18,542 nt of DNA. Origin: Deltaproteobacteria bacterium. GTDB lineage: Bacteria; Desulfobacterota; JAENJC01. The stretch spans positions 1 to 18,542 of the forward strand of contig JAENJC010000009.1 of the NCBI GenBank assembly GCA_016844545.1, in the 5' to 3' direction. Under the pieces are notes generated by a model that made no database searches, was not told the origin of the DNA, and was given only the letters and a program-made list of their open reading frames with translations. How positions within the stretch are numbered: the stretch's first letter is position 1; the number at the start of each line of letters is the position of its first letter. The position numbers were made by a program, and so were the translations under genes. Below, piece by piece: positions 1-7,256 of the stretch.

Positions 1-852
1 TTTGACTATGCCCTGAACTTGAGCGGTCTCAAGGAAGTCGTTGCTATTCACTCCGTTGAGGCATCAGCATATGAATTGATTAAGGAGCGTAAAAGCGATG
101 AACCTGAAGAAGCTGTTTCAGCTCATGGAATAAACCCGTCAGCCGTTGAGGCCAGACATATGCTTCAGGAGCTCAAAAGAAGAGAGGAGAGGCTCTCGGA
201 AAAAGGGAAGAGACTCCGTGACGCCGGTATAAAATTTAGAGCCATTGTAGATGAAGGAAATATGATTGATATGGCTATAGTAGAGCTGGCCGAAAAAGAG
301 AACGCCTCTATTATCCTCATGGGATCTCACGGCAAGACCCCTTGGGAAGAGGTGCTTTACGGAAGTGTCTCTGAAAAAGTTGCAAGAAGGGCCAGGATTC
401 CGGTTCTTGTCTTAAGATACGACCACTTCAATAACGCTTCTCCCGCCGAACTTGCCGCCAATACCTTCACAAAGGTCCTTTTCCCAACAGATCTTTCCCC
501 AAGTTCCGATAAGGTTGTAAACCTCTTGCAGCTGATCAAGCCACAGGAGGTAACTGTACTTTATTCCCCACAGCAACAGGAAGAAGAGAAAGATGATAAG
601 ACCAGAAATAAGAGGCTTGAAAATATTCAAATGGAACTTAAAGCAGCCGGGATAAAGGCAGAGGTTGTGCTTCGCTATGGCGACATCCTGGAAAATATAC
701 TCAAAGCCTCGGAAGGGGCAACTTCTGTTGTAATGGCCTCTCACGGGAAAGGAATATTGAAGGAATGGCTAACAGGCAGTATCTCGCTGAATGTGGCGAG
801 AAGGGCCAGGGTCCCAGTTCTTCTGGCGCACGAAGGGGATATATCCTTCTAG
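1..852 (+). CDS. Tandem universal stress protein (UspA family), 5'-truncated by window edge
   Basis: The reading frame is open from base 1, so the N-terminus lies outside the window; the first visible residues (FDYALNLSG) match the part of a Usp fold just after the first strand. There are two Usp domains. The first ends with a canonical ATP-binding motif G-2x-G-9x-G-S (GSHG...GS, about nt 322-366). The second begins near nt 472 (KVLFPTDLS) and carries ASHG...GS near nt 736-780, with Ala replacing the first Gly. Tandem Usps of about 300 residues are usually cytoplasmic and bind nucleotides under energy or redox stress. The exact role cannot be read from sequence. The TAG stop shares the tetranucleotide CTAG with the stop of the convergent kdsD gene, and no terminator lies between them. 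Confidence 0.93.
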   Translation, partial: FDYALNLSGLKEVVAIHSVEASAYELIKERKSDEPEEAVSAHGINPSAVEARHMLQELKRREERLSEKGKRLRDAGIKFRAIVDEGNMIDMAIVELAEKENASIILMGSHGKTPWEEVLYGSVSEKVARRARIPVLVLRYDHFNNASPAELAANTFTKVLFPTDLSPSSDKVVNLLQLIKPQEVTVLYSPQQQEEEKDDKTRNKRLENIQMELKAAGIKAEVVLRYGDILENILKASEGATSVVMASHGKGILKEWLTGSISLNVARRARVPVLLAHEGDISF

Positions 853-1805
853 ACCACCCCTGCCTTTAGCAGGTCGTGCAGGTGGACTATTCCCGCAACC
901 TTTTCCCCATCCATAACAAACAGGGAAGTTATAGAGTGCTGCTCCATCTTCTGGAGCGCCTCGGCGGCAAGGGCGTCTGCATCTACCTTTTTAGGGTTTC
1001 TGGTCATTATTTCAGATGCCTTTTTGTTCAGGACGTCTAACCCTTTTTCCATAGCTCTTCTTAGATCTCCATCAGTGATAGCCCCTTCCAGAAACCCTTC
1101 ATCGTCAATAACTCCTGTGACCCCAAACCTCTTGGAGGTTATCTCAAAAAGGGCCACCTTCATTACTGTATTTTCCGTGACAAGGGGTATAGCCTCTCCA
1201 GTATGCATAAGATCTGACACCCTCACTAAAAGCTTCTTGCCAAGGCTTCCCCCGGGATGAAGCAAGGCAAAATCTTCTTTTTTAAATCCACGCTTATCTA
1301 AAACGGCCACCGCCAGGGCGTCACCCATCGCGAGGGTTACTGTGGTACTGGCCGTTGGTGCAAGGCCAAGCGGGCAAGCCTCCTCTTTTACACTGATATC
1401 AAGAACCGCATCCCCGGACTTTGCAAGGGTGGAGCTACGGTTCCCGGTCATGGATATCAATGGAAGGCCCATTCTCTTTACGACCGGGATTATTTGGGAG
1501 ATCTCGTTACTCTCTCCGCTATTGGATATCGCTATAACTACATCATTCTTTGAAAGCATTCCAAGGTCGCCATGGGTACCCTCCGCAGGGTGCATGAAAA
1601 ACGATGGCGTACCTGTGGATGCAAGGGTGGAGGCAATCTTCTGCCCTATAAGCCCGCTCTTTCCCACACCAGTGACAATAACCTTCCCTTTGCATGAGTA
1701 AACAAGGTCAACGGCCTTGACAAAAGAATCATCTATCCGCTCTATAAGGGAGGAGATAGCCTCAGCCTCTATCTTTAACACCTTTTTCGCCTGCTCGATT
1801 ACCAA
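849..1805 (-). CDS. kdsD: Arabinose-5-phosphate isomerase (KdsD/KpsF family)
   Basis: Interconverts ribulose-5-P and arabinose-5-P, the first step toward Kdo for lipopolysaccharide; cytoplasmic. The protein has 318 residues, a normal length. A SIS domain covers about 37-170, followed by two CBS domains (about 200-256 and 266-318). Residues matching known active-site positions are visible: Lys49 in TGVGKSG, Glu98 in SNSGES, Glu142 in the EACPLGLAPT segment and His183 in HPGGSLG. The start is TTG at 1805, chosen because AGGAG (minus strand, 1816-1812) lies 6 nt upstream and the N-terminus then fits the family. That Shine-Dalgarno overlaps the TAG stop of the small upstream gene, suggesting translational coupling. 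It is the last gene of the pyrG-kdsA operon, and no kdsC follows in the window. Confidence 0.95.
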   Translation of the reverse strand: MVIEQAKKVLKIEAEAISSLIERIDDSFVKAVDLVYSCKGKVIVTGVGKSGLIGQKIASTLASTGTPSFFMHPAEGTHGDLGMLSKNDVVIAISNSGESNEISQIIPVVKRMGLPLISMTGNRSSTLAKSGDAVLDISVKEEACPLGLAPTASTTVTLAMGDALAVAVLDKRGFKKEDFALLHPGGSLGKKLLVRVSDLMHTGEAIPLVTENTVMKVALFEITSKRFGVTGVIDDEGFLEGAITDGDLRRAMEKGLDVLNKKASEIMTRNPKKVDADALAAEALQKMEQHSITSLFVMDGEKVAGIVHLHDLLKAGVV

Positions 1806-1814
1806 TCTTTTCTC

Positions 1815-2126
1815 CTATTGCCTATCGCCTGTCTTTTGGATAGAGCCGTCAGAATCAACTTTATATTTTTCACTCGAATCAAACACCCCTTTCTTATACC
1901 TCTTGATCGTTATCTCGTCACAACTCTTGTTAAAAATGACCTCGAAGTACTCGAAGTTCTTGTAGACCTCTTCATAGTTCAGCTCATTTCCAATCTTCCA
2001 TGAAGCAGGCTTGAATTCGCTGAAATAGTAAGGGGTGTTTGGGCGGCACTTTTCGACAGCCGATGCATTTACTGTAACTAAAAAGAATTGTGAGAGAAAT
2101 ATTGCCGCTAAAATAGTATTATTCAT
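1815..2126 (-). CDS. Small secreted hypothetical protein between kdsA and kdsD
   Basis: About 103 residues, not recognised as a known family. It begins with a good Sec signal peptide (MNNTILAAIFLSQFFLVTV then NASA-VEKC), and the mature part is polar, with many aromatic and charged residues and two Cys (EKC, KSC) that could form a disulfide in the periplasm. I chose the ATG at 2126, which is preceded by GAGG, though at only 2 nt spacing. An in-frame TTG at 2144 would overlap the end of kdsA and add six residues. It starts 7 nt after the kdsA stop, and its own stop overlaps the kdsD Shine-Dalgarno, so it is embedded in the operon. An LPS-related periplasmic role is only a guess from context. 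Reality as a gene is supported by the signal peptide and tight spacing. Confidence 0.7.
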   Translation of the reverse strand: MNNTILAAIFLSQFFLVTVNASAVEKCRPNTPYYFSEFKPASWKIGNELNYEEVYKNFEYFEVIFNKSCDEITIKRYKKGVFDSSEKYKVDSDGSIQKTGDRQ

Positions 2127-2133
2127 AACCTCA

Positions 2134-2952
2134 TTAAGAAACAAGGGAATCTATATCTTTAAGCCTCTTCAGCATATCGGGCAGGTCTTTAATGGCAATA
2201 GAATTTGGCCCGTCGCACAGCGCCTTTTCCGGGTCTTCATGGACCTCCATGAAAACGGCGTCAACACCTACTGCAACTGCCGCCCTGGCAAGGTGCTCGA
2301 CAAACTCCCTCTGCCCGCCGGATGAAGTACCCTTGCCGCCGGGAAGCTGGACGGAGTGGGTTGCATCAAACACAACAGGATATCCAAAAGAGCGCATGAT
2401 CGGGAGCGCCCGGAAGTCTACTACCAGGTTGTTGTAGCCAAAGGAGGTCCCCCGTTCCGTAAGGAGGATATTGTTGTTCCCCGTGGATAAAACCTTTTCT
2501 ATTACATTCTTCATATCCCAGGGGGCCAGGAACTGTCCCTTCTTCACATTTACCGCCTTTCCTGTCCTGGCGACCGCTACAACAAAGTCCGTCTGGCGAC
2601 AGAGGAAGGCAGGTACCTGGAGACAGTCAAGTACTTCTGATGCAGGGCCAATCTCCTCGAATCTATGTACATCGGAGAGAAGGGGGATGCCGAAGGTCTC
2701 CTTTACTTTGGATAGGATTTTAAGACCGCTTACAAGCCCAGGTCCCCTGTAAGAAGAAACCGAAGACCTGTTGGCCTTGTCGTAAGAGGACTTGAATATG
2801 AGGGGAATAGAGAGCTTCAAGGCAATCTCTTTAAGGGCCTCTGCGGCCTTAAGAGTGGATGTCTCATTTTCTATGATACAGGGGCCCGCAATCAGGGCCA
2901 GGGGATTCCCCCCTCCAAGATGCACCGTACCGACAGATACCGTCCTGGTCAA
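2134..2952 (-). CDS. kdsA: 3-deoxy-8-phosphooctulonate synthase (Kdo-8-P synthase)
   Basis: Condenses arabinose-5-P and phosphoenolpyruvate into Kdo-8-P in the cytoplasm, feeding LPS inner-core synthesis. It has 272 residues. Family motifs include IAGPCIIE (22-29), FKSSYDKANRSS (53-64), FLCRQTD (116-122) and FDATHSVQLPG (195-205). Cys25 in AGPC, His199, Glu236 and Asp247 correspond to the metal ligands of the metal-dependent KdsA class (as in Aquifex), whereas the E. coli type has Asn in place of this Cys. I infer a metal-dependent enzyme. The start is TTG at 2952, giving a TTGA overlap with the pyrG stop; a G-rich Shine-Dalgarno-like tract lies about 8 nt upstream. An internal GTG (codon 10) is possible but would delete the first strand. 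Confidence 0.96.
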   Translation of the reverse strand: MTRTVSVGTVHLGGGNPLALIAGPCIIENETSTLKAAEALKEIALKLSIPLIFKSSYDKANRSSVSSYRGPGLVSGLKILSKVKETFGIPLLSDVHRFEEIGPASEVLDCLQVPAFLCRQTDFVVAVARTGKAVNVKKGQFLAPWDMKNVIEKVLSTGNNNILLTERGTSFGYNNLVVDFRALPIMRSFGYPVVFDATHSVQLPGGKGTSSGGQREFVEHLARAAVAVGVDAVFMEVHEDPEKALCDGPNSIAIKDLPDMLKRLKDIDSLVS

Positions 2953-4592
2953 GATATTTCCCCCGTACTCCCCTGACCCCTGACCCTTGACCTCTGACCA
3001 CTCTTTTTAATGGCCGCCTTTATGAAATCCCTGAATAACGGATGGGGCTCCATGGGCCGCGACTTGAACTCAGGGTGGAACTGGCAGCCGAGGAACCAGG
3101 GATGTTCCTTTATCTCAACGATTTCCACGAGGGAGTTGTCTGGCGACACGCCGCTTATTGTGAGACCCTTCTGGGTCATTATCTCCCTAAAGCGGTTGTT
3201 GAACTCGAACCTGTGCCTGTGCCTCTCTGAAATATTATCACTGCCGTATGCGGCCATGGCAAATGTTCCGTCAGCTACCCTGCATGGGTAAGCCCCAAGC
3301 CTCATAGTCCCTCCCATCGCTTCAAGCCCCTGCTGAGTCTCCATCAAGGCAATTACGGGATGGGTTGTGTCGCCGGAAAATTCGCTGGAATTGGCATCCA
3401 TAAAGCCGCCGATGCTTCTGGCATATTCTATAACAGCAAGCTGCATACCGAGGCAGATACCGAAGAACGGGATATTCTTCTCCCTTGCATATCTGATGGC
3501 GGTTATCTTCCCCTCGACCCCCCTAGAACCAAATCCACCTGGGACAAGGATTCCATCAGCCCCTGCAAGTATATCTTTTATATCCCCCTTCTCTATGTCC
3601 TCTGAATCGACATAATGCAGGTTTACCCTGCAGTCATTGGCTATACCGCCATGCACCAGGGCCTCGTTTAAGCTCTTGTATGACTCCTTGAGGGTGACGT
3701 ATTTGCCTACAACTGCTATAGCAACCGATCCCTTCGGCTCTTTCACCTTTCTTACTATCTCTTCCCATGCCGAGAGATTGGGAGAGCGGGTCCAGATGTT
3801 TAGCTTCTCCACTATCTTGTTGTCAAGCCCTTCTTTATTGAATACGACCGGTACCTCATATATGGACTCAACGTCCTTGGCAGTTATTACTGCTTCCTTT
3901 TCCAGGTTACAATACAGGGCGATCTTTGCCTTTAACTCAGGGGAAAGAAACCTGTCAGTTCGGCAAAGGAGGATATCCGGCTGGATACCGATCTCCCTTA
4001 GCTCCTTCACAGAGTGCTGGGTCGGCTTGGATTTGAGTTCTCCGGCGGTGGCTATATAGGGGACGAGGGTAAGGTGTATGTACAGGGCGTTCTCCTTCCC
4101 TACGTCAAACCGGAACTGCCTTATCGCCTCAAGGAAGGGGAGGGACTCAATGTCTCCAACGGTTCCTCCGACCTCGATTATTGCAATGTCGGCCCCGTTC
4201 GGGACCTCTAATATCCTTCTCTTTATCTCATCTGTTATATGGGGTATAACCTGTACCGTCCCGCCAAGATAGTCCCCCCTCCTCTCCTTGGTTATGACGG
4301 TATCGTAGACCTGCCCAGTAGTGAAGTTGTTCTTCTTCAGCATCCTGGTGGAAACGAACCTCTCGTAGTGCCCAAGATCAAGGTCTGTCTCTGCGCCGTC
4401 GTCCGTTACAAAGACCTCGCCGTGCTGATAAGGGCTCATCGTTCCGGGGTCCACGTTTATATATGGGTCAAGCTTCTGGTGGGTCACGGTAAGCCCCCGG
4501 CACTCCATGAGGGCGCCAATGCTTGCCGCAGCCAGTCCCTTACCAAGCGACGACACAACGCCGCCTGTAATAAATATAAACTTTGTCTTCAT
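2949..4592 (-). CDS. pyrG: CTP synthase
   Basis: Makes CTP from UTP, ATP and glutamine; CTP is also needed to activate Kdo as CMP-Kdo, consistent with co-transcription with kdsA. It has 547 residues. The N-terminal synthetase domain has the P-loop-like segment ITGGVVSSLGKGL (8-20) and DPYINVDPGTMSPYQHGEVF (42-61). The C-terminal class I glutaminase domain has PGGFGSRG (351-358), the nucleophile Cys380 in FFGICLGMQ, and His506/Glu508 in CQFHPEF. The ATG at 4592 has GGAG 8 nt upstream. The conserved protein ends around DFIKAAIKK (residue 530). The last 17 residues are encoded largely by four tandem heptamer repeats (2971-2998) and look like a run-on tail. Confidence 0.97.
   Translation of the reverse strand: MKTKFIFITGGVVSSLGKGLAAASIGALMECRGLTVTHQKLDPYINVDPGTMSPYQHGEVFVTDDGAETDLDLGHYERFVSTRMLKKNNFTTGQVYDTVITKERRGDYLGGTVQVIPHITDEIKRRILEVPNGADIAIIEVGGTVGDIESLPFLEAIRQFRFDVGKENALYIHLTLVPYIATAGELKSKPTQHSVKELREIGIQPDILLCRTDRFLSPELKAKIALYCNLEKEAVITAKDVESIYEVPVVFNKEGLDNKIVEKLNIWTRSPNLSAWEEIVRKVKEPKGSVAIAVVGKYVTLKESYKSLNEALVHGGIANDCRVNLHYVDSEDIEKGDIKDILAGADGILVPGGFGSRGVEGKITAIRYAREKNIPFFGICLGMQLAVIEYARSIGGFMDANSSEFSGDTTHPVIALMETQQGLEAMGGTMRLGAYPCRVADGTFAMAAYGSDNISERHRHRFEFNNRFREIMTQKGLTISGVSPDNSLVEIVEIKEHPWFLGCQFHPEFKSRPMEPHPLFRDFIKAAIKKSGQRSRVRGQGSTGEIS
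2971..2998. repeat. Four tandem heptamers (CCYTGAC-like) at the 3' end of pyrG
   Basis: The plus strand reads CCCTGAC, CCCTGAC, CCTTGAC, CTCTGAC without gaps. The tract sits inside the last codons of pyrG and just upstream of the kdsA start, where its minus-strand G-rich sequence also supplies the purine-rich region before kdsA. Tracts of this kind are, from recall, frequent in intergenic DNA of some environmental bacteria. Here the tract has been captured into a coding region. Confidence 0.75.
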
Positions 4593-4663
4593 TAGATGCT
4601 CCAGTGTTTTATTCTTTGTACCATAAATACTTATCCATTTTCAAGGGTGAAAGGAGAAATGGT

Positions 4664-4702
4664 TTTAGGATTGGTTTATTGTATTGAAATGTGTTATTTT
4701 TC
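4664..4702 (+). repeat. Dispersed 39-nt repeat, copy 1 (upstream of HsdM remnant)
   Basis: Ungapped comparison by eye gives about 31/39 identity with 17752-17790, which lies upstream of the AAA ATPase; the best-kept core is AAATGTGTTAT. A further relative lies at 15174-15212. This copy lies about 40 nt before the ATG of the HsdM fragment. It contains TTGGTT-N17-TTATTT, which could be a weak sigma-70 promoter. Confidence 0.5.
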
Positions 4703-4740
4703 TTAAACAAAATTAGACAAACAATGAAAAAGGACAATCG

Positions 4741-5034
4741 ATGGCCCGGACAGCAAAAGAAAAGAATGGTTCAGTTGAGGAACCTTTGGAAAAGAAGCTC
4801 TGGAAGAGTGCGGACAAGCTCAACAAGAAGACGGATGCAGTGGAATACAAGCACATAGCCCTTGGGCTGATCTTCCTGAAGTACATATCAGACAAGAACG
4901 AGTACACTGCGGAAAAGGTCTTTTATGTCCCACCGTCTGCCCGCTGGAACTGGCTTCAGGGGCGGGCGAAACTACCGACCATAGGCAAGGACGTTATGGC
5001 TACAGTCAAAAATCGGACAACAAAAGTTATATGA
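4741..5034 (+). pseudogene. Truncated HsdM (type I restriction-modification methyltransferase) N-terminal fragment
   Basis: The 97-residue frame begins like the N-terminal helical domain of HsdM: KKLWKSADKL, EYKHIALGLIFLKYISD (about residues 18-51). It then jumps to KNEYTAEKVFYVPPSARWNW and LQGRAKLPTIGKDV (about 52-85), which in full proteins follow after roughly 20-30 further residues. So an in-frame internal deletion is likely, and everything after GKDV, including the AdoMet-binding and NPPY catalytic motifs, is missing. The last residues (MATVKNRTTKVI) do not look like HsdM. AAGGA precedes the ATG, so the fragment could still be translated. It cannot methylate DNA. No hsdS or hsdR lies beside it. 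It is a relic of a lost type I system, or less likely a retained small protein. Confidence 0.85.
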
Positions 5035-5043
5035 GATTACAAT

Positions 5044-5059
5044 AGGTTCAACACAACCT
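5044..5059. promoter_or_regulatory. Short dyad AGGTT-N6-AACCT upstream of the Crp/Fnr gene
   Basis: A perfect 5-bp inverted repeat with a 6-nt centre lies about 100 nt before the preferred regulator start and just before the strong Shine-Dalgarno at 5076-5081. Crp/Fnr proteins bind dyads, often autoregulatory, but this sequence is not a textbook FNR (TTGAT-N4-ATCAA) or CRP box. It is a weak candidate operator. Confidence 0.2.
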
Positions 5060-5086
5060 GCGTTAACCATGCTTTAAGGAGCGAAA

Positions 5087-5113
5087 ATGTTTGTGCAACA
5101 GGCTCAATATTGA
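5087..5113 (+). CDS. Possible 8-codon leader peptide (MFVQQAQY) upstream of Crp/Fnr gene
   Basis: An ATG at 5087 has an excellent Shine-Dalgarno (AAGGAG at 5076-5081, 5-nt spacing) and opens an 8-codon frame ending in TGA at 5111-5113. The downstream regulator frame has an ATG at 5116, two bases after that TGA, an arrangement suited to termination-reinitiation. None of the in-frame starts of the regulator has its own good ribosome binding site, which is the main reason to take this leader seriously. Confidence 0.35.
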   Translation: MFVQQAQY

Positions 5114-5157
5114 CAATGGTTATTCTTAAGTTTAAGATGCCCTTCATCAATAATGCT

Positions 5158-5847
5158 ATGGACAAATTACAACTCCTAAAAAATACCACCATCTTTTCAT
5201 CTTTATCACCCCCCGAGCTATCGGTAGTCTCCTCCCTTTTTATCGAACAAGGATTTGAAAAGGATGAGTTTATAATAACGGAAGGAGATCCCCCTAACTG
5301 GCTTTGTATAGTCAAGGAGGGGAATATAAAGATGGTAAAACATTCCCCGTCAGGGAGAGATATGATCATGGCGGTGATGTCTGCAGGTGACGTAATAGGA
5401 GAGGTGGCAGTCTTTGACGGCGGGCCGTACCCTGCAACTGCCCAGGGAATGGGAAATGGAATCATCCTGAAGATATCAAGGAAGGACTTTATCTCTCTGT
5501 TGAAGAAGTACCCCTCAGTGGCGCTGGAGATCATAGGAGACCTGGGTAGAAAGTTGAGAGGTGCAATGAATGTGGCCAGGGAGCTCCGGGGAGAAAGGGT
5601 GGAGGGCAGGATAGCCATGGTCCTCCTTAAACTTGCCCGGAAACTGGGAACTCCAGTAGATGGTGGAGTGGTTCTGAGCATATCTTTTACAAGGCAGGAT
5701 ATTGCGGATATGGTCGGGAGTACAATAGAGACAACCATAAGGGTCATAAGCAGGTTCAAGAAGGAAGGGATAGTAAGGGACAGCAAAGGGAAGATGACCC
5801 TCGATGTTAAGAGACTGGAGAGCATACTTAAGGAGATTGAGATCTAA
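5158..5847 (+). CDS. Crp/Fnr-family transcriptional regulator
   Basis: Cytoplasmic DNA-binding sensor of about 229 residues from ATG 5158, a typical family length. The start was chosen because family similarity begins at MDKLQLLKNTTIFSSLS; in-frame ATG 5116 and TTG 5110 would add 14 and 16 residues. A cyclic-nucleotide-binding-like beta-roll comes first (IITEGDPPNWLCIVKEGNIKM, then GDVIGEVAVFDGGPYPATA). A long dimer helix follows, then a winged HTH with FTRQDIADMVGSTIETTIRVISRF. The recognition helix has Glu and Arg spaced as in CRP/FNR (E-T-T-I-R). No N-terminal Cys cluster is present, so it is not an oxygen-sensing Fe-S FNR; heme, NO or nucleotide sensing is open. Its TAA overlaps the ATG of the oxidase-like gene (TAATG), so it probably controls that gene. 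Confidence 0.92.
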   Translation: MDKLQLLKNTTIFSSLSPPELSVVSSLFIEQGFEKDEFIITEGDPPNWLCIVKEGNIKMVKHSPSGRDMIMAVMSAGDVIGEVAVFDGGPYPATAQGMGNGIILKISRKDFISLLKKYPSVALEIIGDLGRKLRGAMNVARELRGERVEGRIAMVLLKLARKLGTPVDGGVVLSISFTRQDIADMVGSTIETTIRVISRFKKEGIVRDSKGKMTLDVKRLESILKEIEI

Positions 5848-7241
5848 TGGATTTAAGAGATGTAAAAGTGGAGAACGAGCCAGGCAGATTAGTCTTCGCC
5901 TGGCTTTTATTTGCAGTATCAACGCTTGTCTTTGCCGGTCTGTTCGCAGTGCTTCTTGCATTGAGCAGGACGCCGGTAATCCAGGGGGTTTACTCAGGTA
6001 AGAACTTTGTCCGTGTGGCCCTTGTCGGACACGTAGACCTTTCCGTAGTCATATGGTTTCTTGCATTCATGGCGGTGCTGTGGGTATTGAGCAGTACTTC
6101 GTTGTTAAAGGCAAAACTGTTTTGCCCGATCCTTGGATGGGCAGGCTTCTGGATTACTGTAGCCGGAACGATACTTCTGACCATGGCCACGCTCTTTGCA
6201 ATTGGTGAGCCGATATTTTCCAACTATGTACCTGTCCTGACACATCCGGTGTTCTACATTGCGCTTGTTCTTGTAGGCCTTGGTATTCTCATTACGGTCA
6301 TGAATGCTTTCCTTACCGTGATTAAGGCGAACAAGACGTCCGGGCTCCCGGTTATTACCTTTGGAATGCTGACAGCAGGGGCTGCTGTTATTATAGGACT
6401 GCTCTGTTTCGGGATAGCATATTTTCTGATCCCTAAAGAAATTGCGCCCGGTATTGCATTTGAACCGGGACTTTATTTTGAACGCCTCTTCTGGGGAGGA
6501 GGACATATCCTCCAGTTCGCAAATACCATAGGGATGGTCTCTGCCTGGCTGCTCCTGGCTTACCTGACGCTAAAAAAAGTACCTGTCGGGAGCGACAGGA
6601 TAGCAACCCTGGCCTTTGCCCTCTATCTCTTGTTTATGCTTCCCGCACCGTTCATATTCTTCCAGACTGATATAAACAGCCAGACATACAAGGACAGCTT
6701 CACACACCTTATGAAATACGGCCTTGGCCCGTCCACCGCATTCTTTGCCATAGGTATCATCAGGGGGATAATCAAGCAGAAAAAGGAGGGCACACTGAAT
6801 TGGGCCGACCCGGCATTTTCATCTCTTGTGCTGTCCATGTCCCTCTTCGCCCTGGGAGGCGCTGTTTCCCTCTTTATCCAGGGTAGCAACCTGAAGGTCC
6901 CGTCCCATTATCACGGAGTTATTGGCGCCGTAACCACTGCATTCATGGGGCTCACATACTACATAATCCCTCTCCTTGACAGGAAGGTCTGGAGTAAGAA
7001 GATGGCTATGTACCAGCCCTACCTCTATGCTACAGGTCAGGCCCTATTTGTACTGGGCATGTTCTGGGCAGGGGCACACGGAGTCCCAAGAAAGACATAC
7101 GGAACTGCCCAGAACCTTGACTCGGCAGCCAAGACAGTGGGCATGGCGCTTCAGGGGATAGGCGGGCTGATTGCAGTTGCAGGGGGAGCCTCATTTGTGT
7201 TGAATATACTGGCATCGCTGCTTGGGAAGAAGGTAAAATGA
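5847..7241 (+). CDS. Divergent heme-copper oxidase superfamily subunit I-like membrane protein
   Basis: 464 residues with about 12 predicted transmembrane segments, the heme-copper oxidase core. Expected heme ligands are visible: His62 in GHVDLSVVIW (helix II), and His354 plus His356 in SHYHGV (helix X). Helix VI has LFWGGGHILQF, supplying a CuB-type ligand His220, but the position four residues on is Phe224, not the catalytic Tyr of A/B-type oxidases. In helix VII, where oxidases and NO reductases have His-His, I read PAPFIFFQTD (267-275), i.e. Phe271-Phe272. So the CuB site seems altered or lost. No subunit II or cytochrome c subunit gene adjoins it. It could be an atypical NO reductase-like enzyme, a heme-only protein or a sensor. 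It is translationally coupled to the Crp/Fnr regulator through TAATG. Confidence 0.85.
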   Translation: MDLRDVKVENEPGRLVFAWLLFAVSTLVFAGLFAVLLALSRTPVIQGVYSGKNFVRVALVGHVDLSVVIWFLAFMAVLWVLSSTSLLKAKLFCPILGWAGFWITVAGTILLTMATLFAIGEPIFSNYVPVLTHPVFYIALVLVGLGILITVMNAFLTVIKANKTSGLPVITFGMLTAGAAVIIGLLCFGIAYFLIPKEIAPGIAFEPGLYFERLFWGGGHILQFANTIGMVSAWLLLAYLTLKKVPVGSDRIATLAFALYLLFMLPAPFIFFQTDINSQTYKDSFTHLMKYGLGPSTAFFAIGIIRGIIKQKKEGTLNWADPAFSSLVLSMSLFALGGAVSLFIQGSNLKVPSHYHGVIGAVTTAFMGLTYYIIPLLDRKVWSKKMAMYQPYLYATGQALFVLGMFWAGAHGVPRKTYGTAQNLDSAAKTVGMALQGIGGLIAVAGGASFVLNILASLLGKKVK

Positions 7242-7256
7242 AAGGAAGCAGATATC

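Noticed and set aside
5037..5825. Long minus-strand open frame (262 codons) opposite the Crp/Fnr gene
   Set aside because: It is the antisense shadow of a clear Crp/Fnr gene; its translation is low in recognisable domains and rich in Ser, Pro and Leu.
5158..7241. FNR box (TTGAT-N4-ATCAA) near the regulator/oxidase pair
   Set aside because: I found no convincing match; the only dyad (5044-5059) has a different sequence.
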